Source: Diphasiastrum complanatum | Lineage: Eukaryota; Streptophyta; Lycopodiopsida; Lycopodiales; Lycopodiaceae | Assembly (NCBI GenBank): GCA_029204225.1 | Contig: CM055111.1 | Location: forward strand, 43,716,815-43,780,814 | Direction: 5' to 3' | DNA length: 64,000 nt | Shown here: one piece after another, positions 47,986-58,292 of the stretch | Position numbering within the stretch: position 1 is the stretch's first letter | Layout: the number at the start of each line of letters is the position of its first letter | The notes under the pieces: model-generated | What the model saw: only the letters and a program-made list of their open reading frames with translations | Told to the model about the DNA's origin: nothing | Databases searched by the model: none | Made by a program: the position numbers and the translations under genes

Positions 47986-48440
47986 TTTGCCACGCGTGGC
48001 AAATCTCCAGAGAATTCCAAAGAGTTAAATTTTGATATTACCACGCGTGGCAATATGAAAATCCAACTCTCTGTAACTCTCTATAATTCCCTGGAGATTT
48101 GCCATGCGTGGCACTCACATCTGGCAAATCTCCAGAACTACACTTCAAGTGAAAGGTGGCTAAATAACAGCCATGCATGGCATTTCCACGCGTGGCTCAA
48201 CAACGACAATAATTTTCGCGCTCATTTTTTTAAATTTGGTTTTAAAAAGAATTTACGTGGCACCGCGTGGTATTGCCACGCAAAACAAAAAAATTTATTG
48301 TCGGATCCCACCTCTAGCCTGGATTTCACCGGCAGGGTCCCCAGAGTAATTTGGCGTGGATGTGCCACGCGTGGCACAACCACGCAAAAAAGAAATGTCA
48401 AAATTTTGGTTAAGTATCGGGTTTGCGTGGCAAAACACCC
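47986..48440. repeat. Cluster of GCCACGCGTGGC palindromes with a large inverted repeat
   Basis: Palindromes GCCACGCGTGGC or close variants occur at 47989, 48041, 48101, 48171, 48186 and 48364, with further GCGTGG or CCACGC half-sites up to about 48430. The unit at 47989-48017 (palindrome plus AAATCTCCAGAGAATT) is inverted at 48085-48112, giving arms of about 28 bp. The pattern resembles subterminal binding-site clusters of DNA transposons, though no CACTA-type tip was seen here. Confidence 0.75.
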
Positions 48441-48499
48441 ATATGTGTAGTTGTCGCACCATCCTGCGAGATATATGGTTGCCACCACCTGGCCCTTCA

Positions 48500-49233
48500 A
48501 TATTTTCCAACCGATGACGCAATGTTTTCATTTCAGTCTTCAACTGTTGCATATCGTCGTCGTCATCGCGTGTGCTTGATAAAAAAATATCTTGTCAGCT
48601 TGAAGCATGTTTAAGCGCATAATTTATTCTATCAAATTTATGATTTATATACCTGCTCTTTTCCGCGGTTGAACGCGCTCTCTATTTGGTCATGCACCTG
48701 AATATTGCACCAACAAAAGCATCCCGTAACTCTGTTCGAGTAACAGAAACACTCTCGCTTCGAAGGTCGGAGACCACCTGCTTAGTGAGTTTTTAACTAA
48801 AATCAACATGCCTCTCAAGAACATAATGCATGGCCAGGCTGCAATCTTGATGGTGTAAATGTTGTGTCGTGCACGCCAGATATATTTTTTCGGCTTTGTT
48901 TCTGATATTTTTGTTCTGACAGTTTCCAAGTTTGAGATGTCCTTTTTTGACGTTTGACCTGGGAGTTGGCCATATTTCGAGGACCATCTCAGTAGAGACA
49001 ATGTGATTTATCTCTTTCCATTGCACACTAGTGGGATTGGCCCACTCAGATGTACGAGCACCAATTCTAGCTGTCTCATTGATATCAGTTCCTTCAGCTA
49101 TGGCTTTCAACCGCTTGTATGCTCTTTTTTGTCTCTCTTTTTCCGCGGAGCCGCTACTTCCTTCGGAGGCCATATCACTTGCAGGGCTGCAAATGTTAAA
49201 ACTCTCATATTTTGCAACTTGCAAGTAATGCAC
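48500..49233 (-). pseudogene. Uncharacterised gene relic downstream of kinase-like gene
   Basis: On the minus strand the region around 49173 starts MASEGSSGSAEKERQKRAYK and continues RLKAIAEGTDINETARIG, then a basic stretch (KNIRNKAEKIYLACTTQHLH). In a second frame comes KQVVSDLRSESVSVTRTELR, and in a third QLKTEMKTLRHRLENIE, a short coiled coil near 48510-48552. The last part may be a separate exon: GAAAAGAGCAGGTATATAAA near 48655 looks like a donor. I do not recognise the family; a plant transposon accessory protein is one option. Confidence 0.35.
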
Positions 49234-49436
49234 AAATTTATGATATAACTTCTAGCTTAAAAATATCACATAATTCCACATCGATTTAATATCACATAAT
49301 TTCATATTGATTTAAACTTCAAACATATCACAAAATAAGCTTATAAATATAAGTTTGCAATCGTGTTGCTTGAAAATATCATGACATGTCATATTCATTT
49401 ATTATTCCTTGACACTTGTACATAGTATCTCCAAAT

Positions 49437-50345
49437 TCAAAATGTATAAAATGCAAGCATCATTTTGCGGATTGGCCAAAGATACTGCTCTGGATGCAAG
49501 TCAAATCTCTTACAATTATTATCTAAATCTTCTAAACTTTTTCTTGCATGCTCGTTAGCAATATAATATTCTTTTGCGATGATATATTTGATATGCTCTA
49601 CGTTGGCTCCTATAAGACTCTGCTTCCAGCCAGGATGGTGCAACGCACAAAACTCCTCGCAAAATGTCCTCGCAAAATGTGATAAGTTCAATGATCAGCC
49701 ATGCCACTGACCAAGTGTATGTAGCTCTTGTGTACACGTGGTTGCGATCTAGCAACTCGAGAGCTAACCACGGCCTAAGCGCGTGGGTTGTCGGATAGGC
49801 CACCTAGGATTTTTTTTATTCTAATGAACCCTTACTGCCATTCCCTAATCGATGACACCAGTCCTAGGAACTGGTTAGTGAAATCGATCATGACATTAGT
49901 TGCATGCAAATCGCAATGCAACAAGAATTCATCATGCGCAAATGCCATGGTTTGCACCATGGCATGTGAGATGCCACACACATGGTCACAAATCGATTTG
50001 ATTCCGACCATCTCATCTGATGATATAACAAAGTCTGATTGAGGACCCTTCACCTTACCAACCCCTTGCAGCTTTGTCATGGCTCTTCTGAACGAGCCAT
50101 TCTTGATTGGTAGCTTCATCATCAAATTGTCCACGCTACTTCCATTGAAGTACAGAAAGATAGAGACCAAAGGAGGTCGTTGTGTATGCCCAATACTGCA
50201 CACAATTCCCATGTGTGCAATATCAATGCTGACTTCTTGCGCAAAAGATTTTAATCTGTCTTGCCGCTCACCTTTGTATCTCTTTGCGAGAAGAACAACT
50301 CCGGGAAAAAAAATATATCCCGACGATCTCTATTTTAAAACATGA
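49437..50345 (-). pseudogene. Protein-kinase-like pseudogene
   Basis: Read on the minus strand from 50345, VVLLAKRYKGERQDRLKSFA looks like the ATP-binding Lys segment (subdomain II). GSSVDNLMMKLPIKNGSFRRA follows, then AFAHDEFLLHCDLHATNVMI, which fits the catalytic loop (HxDLxxxN). After a frameshift, PTTHALRPWLALELLDRNHV and ATYTWSVAWLIIELITFCED fit subdomains VIII-IX, where TxVYSFG is usual. Length is about 300 codons, near a full kinase domain, but the glycine loop and DFG are not clear and at least two frameshifts are present. No transposon domain is attached. It may be a decayed host gene or a captured one. Confidence 0.55.
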
Positions 50346-50784
50346 ACCAAATGTACAAGATCCTATTTTTCTTTCCAAACAATTGATTTATTTGGAATCC
50401 CCACTAATATTGTGCATTCAGAATTCATGACGCTCGCCTCTAGTCGCGTAAAATCTTTTTTTTTCAACTCCATGGACGAACTGTCTCCCACATGTGAATA
50501 GCGTTGATGTTCTAATCACATTTTTTGTGATAGCACAACTTGAGCCTCGATGTGTTTAGCTCTTTTATTTTTTTCTTTCTCTATCCTCCACAACTTGTTC
50601 CAAGTTTCTATATCAAATTGTAAGCATGTGTTGTAATTGAAATATGAAATACAAAATTGAAATCTACTGTATCACATACAAAAATATAAACATATACTAA
50701 ACATATTGAAATTGAAATATTTATACAATTTTAATTCTTCACCCAACAAACATAGAATGCACACAATTCTTAAATAATAAGCAC
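50346..50784. other. No gene seen
   Basis: AT-rich DNA between the kinase-like relic and the tandem array. May include the relic's upstream region; no promoter elements stand out. Confidence 0.4.
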
Positions 50785-51345
50785 ACAACAAACAACCATG
50801 ATAATTATAGATTCATCAATAGCACCAAGCCAAGTGAATAGACGTGCACCAAAAATGAATCAATAATTATCAGGTACACAAATGATTATTGAAAATTTAT
50901 CAATAGTACCTAGCCAAGTGAATAGCCGTGCACCAAAAATGAATCTTAAATAATCACAAACTTGAGACTATTCATGCAACAAACAACCATGATAGTTATA
51001 GATTCATCAATAGCACCTAGCCAAGTGAATAATCGTGCACCAAAGATGAATCAATAATTATCAGGTACACAAATGATAATTGAAAATTCATCAATAGCAC
51101 CTAGCCAAGTGAATAGCCGTGTAGAATCTAATATAATCACAAACTTGAGACTAATCATGCAACAAACAACCATAATAGTTATAGATTCATCAATAGCACC
51201 TAGCCAAGTGAATAATCGTGCACCAAAGATGAATCAATAATTACCACGGACACAAATGATTATCATAAATTCATTGATAGCACCTAGCCAAGTGAATAGC
51301 CATGCACCAAAAATGAATCTAAAATAATCACAAACTTGAGAACCA
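50785..51345. repeat. Dimeric tandem repeat, three dimers of about 185-190 bp
   Basis: The segment AGCCAAGTGAATA recurs at about 50828, 50912, 51019, 51103, 51202 and 51286, giving alternating spacings of about 84 and 99-107 bp. Each unit has GATTCATCAATAGCACCTAG before it and GTGCACCAAARATGAAT after it. The alternation marks a higher-order dimer. Confidence 0.85.
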
Positions 51346-51640
51346 ACCACTCTATACTTAAACTTTTAGGATATTGTATAATTAAAAAGCCATGTCCAAT
51401 TTAAAAGTACAAAAAATAAAATCTAACTACCTTAGATTAGTGTCGTGTGCAAATAAAATTGTAAGCAAGAGGATTAGGAAGCAATATATCACATAGACAA
51501 CTCTAAGAAAGCTTGGAAATGTGAGAAACTGGGCGGGATCCGCCCCCTCTTGAATACTTGAATTTCAAGTATTATTCTTGCTGGAAATGATTTAGATAGT
51601 TGTAATTTTGAATCTAGTTGTCATATTCTTGGTCTTGTAG

Positions 51641-52193
51641 GTTTTCTCCCTTGACATATATGTCCTTCACCATGCTTTTGGGCAAACACCATCATTATTT
51701 GATTACGGTGGAGATAGTTTGGATCCAACCATGTTTAGATGAACCATGGACACGTGGACTCATTACATGCCTGCATCTGAACGTGTCCTTGATGATGTCA
51801 CCTCATTGCAAGGAGAGGGGTAGAAAAAAGTCCATTGCTAATGCAATTTTTGGTGGATACATTTTGTCGTTGAGGTGGGGTGGTGCTAGATCCTATGGCG
51901 GGTTGTGGCTCCACAATTCAAGCATGTAGATCAACTGGCAGACCTTGCGTTGCCATGGGTACAAATAAGGGAGTTTTGCGAATTGTGGAAGAACGGTTTT
52001 GTGAGTGTCAAATTTATTTTGTTCATTGTATTGTATTACATTCATTATGCTCAATCAACATTTGTATTAGAGCAACAACATGTATAAAATATTAAATTTG
52101 TCATGTTTTCATTAGGTTGAGTGGATTCTGATGAAGATGAAGAAGGGCTACAAAGGCTGGATGACTTTGATTTGGATGATTTTCAAAATTGGT
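51641..52193 (+). pseudogene. DNA-methylase-like gene relic (N6/N4 type), last two exons
   Basis: An acceptor TTCTTGGTCTTGTAG ends at 51640. The exon reads VFSLDIYVLHHAFGQTPSLF, then a degraded stretch with TGA/TAG/TAA stops, THYMPASERVLDDVTSLQGE, and after a one-base shift near 51878, VLDPMAGCGSTIQACRSTGR, which fits the SAM-binding motif I of N6/N4 DNA methyltransferases (DPxxGxGST). A donor TTTT|GTGAGT at about 52001 and an acceptor ending GTTGAG join it to an acidic tail, LDSDEDEEGLQRLDDFD, stopping at 52193. The catalytic DPPY-type motif would be in upstream exons, which I could not identify. Host or mobile origin is open. Confidence 0.5.
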
Positions 52194-52598
52194 AGGTTTA
52201 ATGTTATGGATAGCTTTCCAGTTTAATGTTTTGTTGACGGTGCAGATATTGGGTGACTTTCATAAATCAAAGGTGTTTGCCTTCTTATGCAGATAACATG
52301 GCACAAAAAATGGCAGTTGTCCCAGAGTAAAAAAATGCATCATCAGCTAGGAAAATGAGATGAAGTTGTGTATCTGTTGATGATGAATGCGAGGAAAGTT
52401 GAGCAAGACAATTGTTCTTTTCAAGATTTTGGACTTTTAATATGGATGTTAATTTTTGGTCTAATAGTATGGATTTTTATTTTCAACTTATAATATGGAT
52501 TTGGATTTTCAAATATGCGTGTATAAACTATCATAATAAGGGTTGATAGCTATGAATATATCCACATGAATAGTTTGATATGTATTTATAGATTATCA
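52194..52598. other. No gene seen
   Basis: AT-rich sequence, possibly 3' flank of the methylase-like relic (AATATGGATTT repeats near 52440-52505). Confidence 0.4.
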
Positions 52599-53254
52599 TG
52601 ATATTTGAGATTTTCATTATCACCATTTTGCAAGAAATATAAACTCACCAACTGCACATGTTACTTACTCGTAGAATGTCTAAACTCCTAAATTTGGATG
52701 CACATCTAGAATCATTCACAAGCTAGAAATCATACATCTACCATGCTAGATTTGCAAAATTCATGTAGATCTGATCATAAACACTAAGATATGATATGGT
52801 AACTGTCCCTGTCCCTACAACAATAGCAACAAACAATATTTCACACGTGTGGATCCAAGTACAAACAAGAAAATTCACATTCTATACACTAGAACTCAAG
52901 ATATCATGAGAAATATGCAAGAGATGAACATGGAATCAAAAGAGAAAAGTTCTTCACATAGACAGAAAACTACAAGATAGCTTCTCCATGCTAGTATGGC
53001 TATTTATAACAGCCATAATTCCATTTGGCCACTTGCCCTACACTAGACCTAAAATAGCCAAAAAGTTTTTAGTGGCTACATGCAATGTATATATATTAGT
53101 CGATTAGAATGGGTCTAAATTTGACCTCATCCACAAATATACTTGCCAAAAATAGTGCAAACACTATTTAAGCCTTTATTGACATTAAAAAATCTATCTC
53201 TAAGTTGAAATTCAAGTTGCCAAAATAACTCAGCTAAACTAGTTGAATTTTTCA
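52599..53254 (-). mobile_element. Copia 3' LTR (minus strand), about 656 bp
   Basis: It lies directly after the RNase H end and a GAAGAGGGAGT-type polypurine tract on the minus strand. The minus-strand start TGAAAAATTCAACTAGTTTAG is of the same family as the LTRs ending at 2170 and 55267. The region with CACACGTGTGGATCC and AAGATATCA aligns with them. The far edge at 52599 is inferred from weak similarity (TGATATTTGAGATTTTCATT). Confidence 0.65.
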
Positions 53255-53798
53255 AACTCCCTCTTCAAATAGTTTTACCATAGATTTTGATAGTACTCCA
53301 AGATGAGTTATATGCTTCATAAACAAGTCCTTTCCCAATGCTTTGGTGAAGATATCAGCCACACACTCCCTTGATGAGACAGGTTGAAGCTCGACTTCTT
53401 TTGCCATGACTTGCTCTCTCAGAAAATGATAAGCCACTTCAATATGCTTGCTCCTTGCATGAAAACATGATTGCTTGCCAAACTTTGGGCTGAAAGGTTA
53501 TCACAAAAGATGATTGGACACTTTTGAAATTCCATTAAGTTAAGATCCATTATCATCCTTTTGATCCATAGCATCTCCTTTGTGCATGAAGTTAAGGCTT
53601 TGTACTCAGCCTCACTCGATGATAAAGAGACCGTTGCTTGTTTCTTTGACATCCATGAGATAGCTCCATCACCTATAGAAATAGCATGTGCACTTATGGA
53701 TTTCCTATCCATTTGGTCTTTAGCAAAGTCCGAATCTGAAAATCCATACAAGTTAGGTGGTGATCCTCTATAAACAATGCCAAAATTTCTAGAACATG
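53255..53798 (-). pseudogene. Copia RNase H, C-terminal part
   Basis: Minus-strand frames read NLYGFSDSDFAKDQMDRKSI, then SLSSSEAEYKALTSCTKEML and CDNLSAQSLASN, with ECVADIFTKALGKDLF at the end; this is the copia RNase H with its D-E-D positions still visible. One frameshift at about 53440. Its upstream side is interrupted at 53799 by a nested LTR element; the reading frame resumes at 55273. Confidence 0.9.
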
Positions 53799-54882
53799 AG
53801 ATGTGTGAAGAATTTCAGATCATTAAGATCCAAAACATCCCTTTGGTCTTTGGTTAGAAAGACAAGCAAATCACCAACATTGACAATGTAGAAAAATCAA
53901 CATCTACACTATGAATGAGATGCAAACTCTAATAGATCTTGATCAAACATCAATCAAAACATGAAATGAAGTTGCTTTCCGTACAAAAATAGTAATGACC
54001 TGATACTTCTCTTCCATGAAATACAAAAAATGTTTCCAAAAAGATATCACAAAGATATGGAACCTCTCAATTCTCTTCTAGCACTTATATCAAGCAAACA
54101 TAGAATAGTGAAATCTTGATCAACTATAATCTATCCTCAATCTAATGACTCTTGCCACTTCCTAAGATTGAAACACACTCAAACAAAGTTCAATAACCTC
54201 ACAATCTAGATATCCAATCAAAATTAAGATTTTGACACAATCACAAAAAAATTGAATATTTCAAATTCTACATGCAATTGTCTAAAACTTGATATGCAAT
54301 CTTGTAGCCACCACTTAGGATTTTCTAATGCATAAAAAATCGGACAAATCCAACAAGTGAAGTGTGAAATCAGAATTGATCAAGTATATAAACCTTATTT
54401 TGAGTTTTGATCTACAAAAGATCAATCTACATATGCAAAAAACTCAAATTTTCAGTAGAAGTCAATCTAGCATGCTCTAGCATTGATATATCTTCTCCAA
54501 ATCCTTGATAGATGTGATTGCTTCCTTCATAACCTGAAATAAAATAGCTCTGATACCATGTGAAGAATTTCAGATCATTAAGATTCAAAACACCCCTTTG
54601 ATCTTTGGTTAGAAAGACAAGCAAATCACCAACCTTGCCCATGTAGAAAAATCAACATCTACACTATGAATGAGATGCAAACTCTAATAGATCTTGATCA
54701 AACATCAATCAAAACATGAGATGAAGTTGCTTTCCATACAAAAATAGTAAGCTACTGTATTTCACATGTGTGGATCCGAATATAACATTTAATGAGCATT
54801 CTACATACAAAATTGCAAGATATCACCAATATAGTGCGCCAATGGATAGATGACCCAAAGAGAACCATGTATAAGCATGAAA

Positions 54883-54966
<84 letters not shown>

Positions 54967-55272
54967 TCTCTTCCCACGAGTTACATCCTTTTATAGTAGG
55001 TCCAAATCTAATTTCAAACTTTGGTTTCCTTCCATAATGCAAAACCTTACTATTTTTGTGACTAGATTCAATGTCTCTACTACTCAAATTGAATCTACCA
55101 AAAACTCGTGTTCTACACTTTCCCACATTTTCCAAAAGTTTTTATTCAAATGAGTTTAGACTAATATAACTTTGAAAAGTCAAACTCTAAGTCTAATATG
55201 AAATTGGCCTCAATTGCCAAATAAACAAATATAGCAAATTTGACTAAACTAGTTGAAATCTTTCACAATATG
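53799..55272 (-). mobile_element. Nested small LTR element (non-autonomous or deleted) with target duplication
   Basis: Left edge TGTGAAGAATTTC at 53804, right edge ATCTTTCACA at 55267, flanked by AGATG (53799-53803) and ATATG (55268-55272), a 5-bp target duplication with one change. The intact LTR is 54559-55267 (709 bp) with its primer-binding site at 54547-54558. The left LTR matches only for about 185 bp (53804-53990), then about 560 bp of unrelated interior follows. No coding capacity. Removing it rejoins the copia RNase H frame across the site. Confidence 0.85.
54881..54964. repeat. (AT)n microsatellite inside LTR
   Basis: About 84 bp of pure AT, at the same place in the LTR where the 1306-2170 copy has (GA)n. 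Confidence 0.95.
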
Positions 55273-56398
55273 TACCTCAATACTCTCTTGCCTAGCTTCC
55301 AATGCTCCACTCTAGGATCATGCATAGATTGACTTAATCTATCAACATACTATCTTAGATCATGTCTTGTGATGGTTAGATATATGAGTGAACCAATTAG
55401 CTTCCTATAGAGAGTAATGTCTCGAAGGATCTTTCATTACCTCTTATAGTGTGAGCTTTACATTTGACTCCATTGGTGTATCAATAGATTTAGTATCTAC
55501 CATATGAAATCTTTTAAAAATAGAATTAGCATACTTTTCTTGACAAATGAAAGTTGTTGGAGAAGTTCTAAATACCTCTATTCCCAAGATATAATGCAAA
55601 AGACCAAGATCATCCACTTCAAACTCCTTCTTGATTGCAATCTTGATCTCATCTATATCTTGATTGTTGCCTCCACTCAAAATGATATCATCCACATAGA
55701 TTAGAAGAATAGTAACATCATTTCCAGCAAATCTAAAATAAAGTGAATGATCATACTCACTCATTATGAAGCTTTGAGAAAGTAGAAAGTGTTAAGCTTA
55801 GCATATCAACTCCTTGGTGCTTGCTTAAGCCCATACAAACTCTTTTGGAGAAAACACACATGATTAGGCTTGTCCTGTGAAATTTAGCCCTCGGGTTGCT
55901 CCATAAAAAACCTCCTCCTCAAGATCTTCATTCAAGAATGCATTAGTGATATTCAATTGCCATTGATCCCATCCATGAAGTGTTGCAAGAGAAATAATGA
56001 CCCGAATGATTACCATCTTTGCCATGGGTGAAATGTCTCATCATAGTCAATACCATACTCTTGAGCATATCCTTTTTCCACCAACCTTGCTTTGTACTGG
56101 TTGATTGATCCATCTTGGTTTGTCTTCACTTTGAAGATCCACTTGCATCCAATTGCTTTCTTATCCTTAGGAAGTTCCACCAACATCCATGTATTGTTCT
56201 TCATAAGAGCTTGATACTCAAGATCCGTGGCTTGGATCCACTCCTCTTTTTGCCTTGCTTCATCTACACATAAAAAAAATGACATCTCTTCCTATGACCA
56301 CTTTCTTAGTTAAAAGAATATAAAATTTGTGAGCCTTGCTCACCTCACTATAACCAACAAATACACCTTTCTTTGAAGATGGATCTTTGAAAAAATTG
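55273..56398 (-). pseudogene. Copia pol: SH3-like end, reverse transcriptase, start of RNase H
   Basis: From 56398 downward: FKDPSSKKGVFVGYSEVSKA (SH3-like domain), KNNTWMLVELPKDKKAIGCK and YKARLVEKGYAQEYGIDYDE (RT start), TNAFLNEDLEEEV, then LLIYVDDIILSGGN (catalytic YVDD), EFEVDDLGLLHYILGIEV and the approach to RNase H near 55300. Four or five frameshifts. The right end at 56398 meets an LTR fragment in the opposite orientation, so integrase and gag are missing. Confidence 0.9.
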
Positions 56399-56612
56399 AC
56401 TAGTTTAGTTGAGATATTTTGGCAATTTTGAGGCCAACATGAAACTACAACTTAGAGATAGATTTTTTTTATGCCAATAAAGGCCCAAATAGTATTTGTA
56501 CTATTTTTGGCAAGTAGATAAGTGGATGAGGTCGAATTTGGACCCGAGTCTAATTGGCTAATCTAGATACATTGCATCTAGTCACTAAAAACTAGGTTTT
56601 TGGTGGATCCAT
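56399..56612 (+). mobile_element. LTR fragment inverted relative to 53040-53254
   Basis: CTAGTTTAGTTGAGATATTTTGG and the following ~200 bp are the reverse complement, with divergence, of 53040-53245. It is a partial copia LTR in plus orientation, joined directly to the pol relic on its left. Confidence 0.75.
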
Positions 56613-56671
56613 CAACATTTGGTCCCTCATGTTTATAATGCAGAGTTAACCATCCATGCTAAGATTGTCCA

Positions 56672-57001
56672 TTGCGCAATCCACAAATAGCCAGGAGGCA
56701 TTTGGCCTATGTAGACCAACATGCACCTGTGTTGATCAACCCACCTATCGATAAATTGCACTATAAAGTGCCACCAGGCTATGAAACTAGTGAGGAAGAA
56801 GACATTCTGACAAAAGTACCAAGGTATGTAGACACACCCACGAGCAAAACGACAACAACATCACAGAAGCAAGAGCTGGTAGAATCCATCAAGCCAGTGA
56901 TAGTTGAGGAAGTCAAGAAATTGGCAACCGAGGAATTCCTGCAGGTTCTATCAGGGCTCTTAGCGCAATCATTGCAAAGATTCCTTCATGATAAATTCTA
57001 A
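56672..57001 (+). CDS. Unidentified open frame, 109 codons
   Basis: A clean frame ending at 57001. The product has PPGYETSEEEDILTKVPRY in the middle, a Thr/Ser/Gln-rich spacer, and an amphipathic C-terminal helix (VEEVKKLATEEFLQVLSGLL). The PGYE...EED segment faintly recalls the acidic motif of the gypsy extra ORF, but I cannot claim homology. It may be part of a retroelement accessory or gag protein. No start context or splice sites are compelling. Confidence 0.3.
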   Translation: MRNPQIARRHLAYVDQHAPVLINPPIDKLHYKVPPGYETSEEEDILTKVPRYVDTPTSKTTTTSQKQELVESIKPVIVEEVKKLATEEFLQVLSGLLAQSLQRFLHDKF

Positions 57002-57992
57002 CTAAGCATTTGTTGTTGAAGTCCTTGACTGCTCCTTTTGTTCATATGGAAAGTTGTTGAAATCATTGGTAAAGATGTAGAGATATATCCCAATCAAAAT
57101 TCGTGTGATATTGCAACTGTAGAGGTAGAATAAAATTGCTGATGAAATATCACATATAGTGCTACTGCAAAAGAAAACATACCAAACCATACGACAATAG
57201 AACAAACAAACAGGTAGCAACAAACGACATAGTTGACTAGACAAAACTTGAAATAAGAGAAAAAAATAAAAAATTGTAGCAGATAACTCTATAGAAGGAT
57301 TTGTATGACACTCTTAGACCAAACTCTTGCAATCCAGTATCAAACTTGGCACAAGGCCATAGCTACAGTGTTACAAAAGAAAAAATAAAGTCATAACGTG
57401 TAACATTTACATAGCATGCAATAAGACAAATATGTCTTAGATTACTTTCACTCAGATAAAAAAATATGAGTTGTCATCTAGTCACAAAACTAATGATTCA
57501 TCAGACGATAGCTCAAAACTTGGCTCCAAGGTATGATATCAATTGCTTGGTCATAGAGACGTAATGAAGACACAAATCTGAAGTGGTACATTCTCGGTCC
57601 TATCTATGGGTGGTGTTTGAGATAGACCTTACATGGTCGCTAGATAGGATGGACTCTATTTGGATCAGAAACAACTATGTATCCGTGGATGACAAAAGAA
57701 TCAGTAAGACTAGACGAGCCTAGACACATCTAGTACTAATAATTTTAGTAAGGTGCAAATGGATCAACTTGATGAGCAGGCACAGTGGTATCTTCTATAT
57801 AGGACATCGCTGGGTCTATGTAGTCGAAATCAACTTGTGTGATAGACGATGTGACAATATGTTGACTCTCTACAAAATACTGTTGTGTTGGATGGGGAGC
57901 GATCGGTCGTGAATATCGGAAGACTCTGGTTGAGAATGTAGAAGTGGTGTAGGATGGTTAATAGAACCAAAGGATCAAGATTGATGAAAAAC
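57002..57992. other. No gene seen
   Basis: Noncoding, probably 3' interior of the minus-strand gypsy relic whose gag begins at 58292. Confidence 0.4.
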
Positions 57993-58292
57993 TGGGCCTA
58001 TTGGCCTTGGTTGGCCTTGGTTGGCCTATGATGAGGAGCTGAGGCCACTGTGAGTGCAATCCAAATGGCTGTGTCTGACTTTTTAATATGCACATACCAT
58101 TCCTTTGCGTCGCCAAGTAGGATCATGGGGAATAGTATGAGCTTTTTAGCTTTAGAAGTATCGCCGTAGAACGTACAAGTGTTTTCAAAGTCTTGAAGAA
58201 ATCATATAGGGATTCCGCATCATATTTGGTGCATCAATCCGTGGAATTCTCCCTTCCACTTTGGGAGGAGGCTGATGTGACTTCTCACTCAT
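57993..58292 (-). pseudogene. Gypsy gag (Retrotrans_gag domain) fragment
   Basis: The minus-strand ATG at 58292 gives MSEKSHQPPPKVEGRIPRID. After a frameshift, FLQDFENTCTFYGDTSKAKK and LILFPMILLGDAKEWYVHIK match the plant gypsy capsid pattern (F-x-DFE ... LFP-x-L-x-G-x-A-x-W). It stops near 57993 in a Gly/Gln-rich tail that includes a TTGGCCTTGG repeat. About 100 codons remain of a normal 300 or more. Confidence 0.75.
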
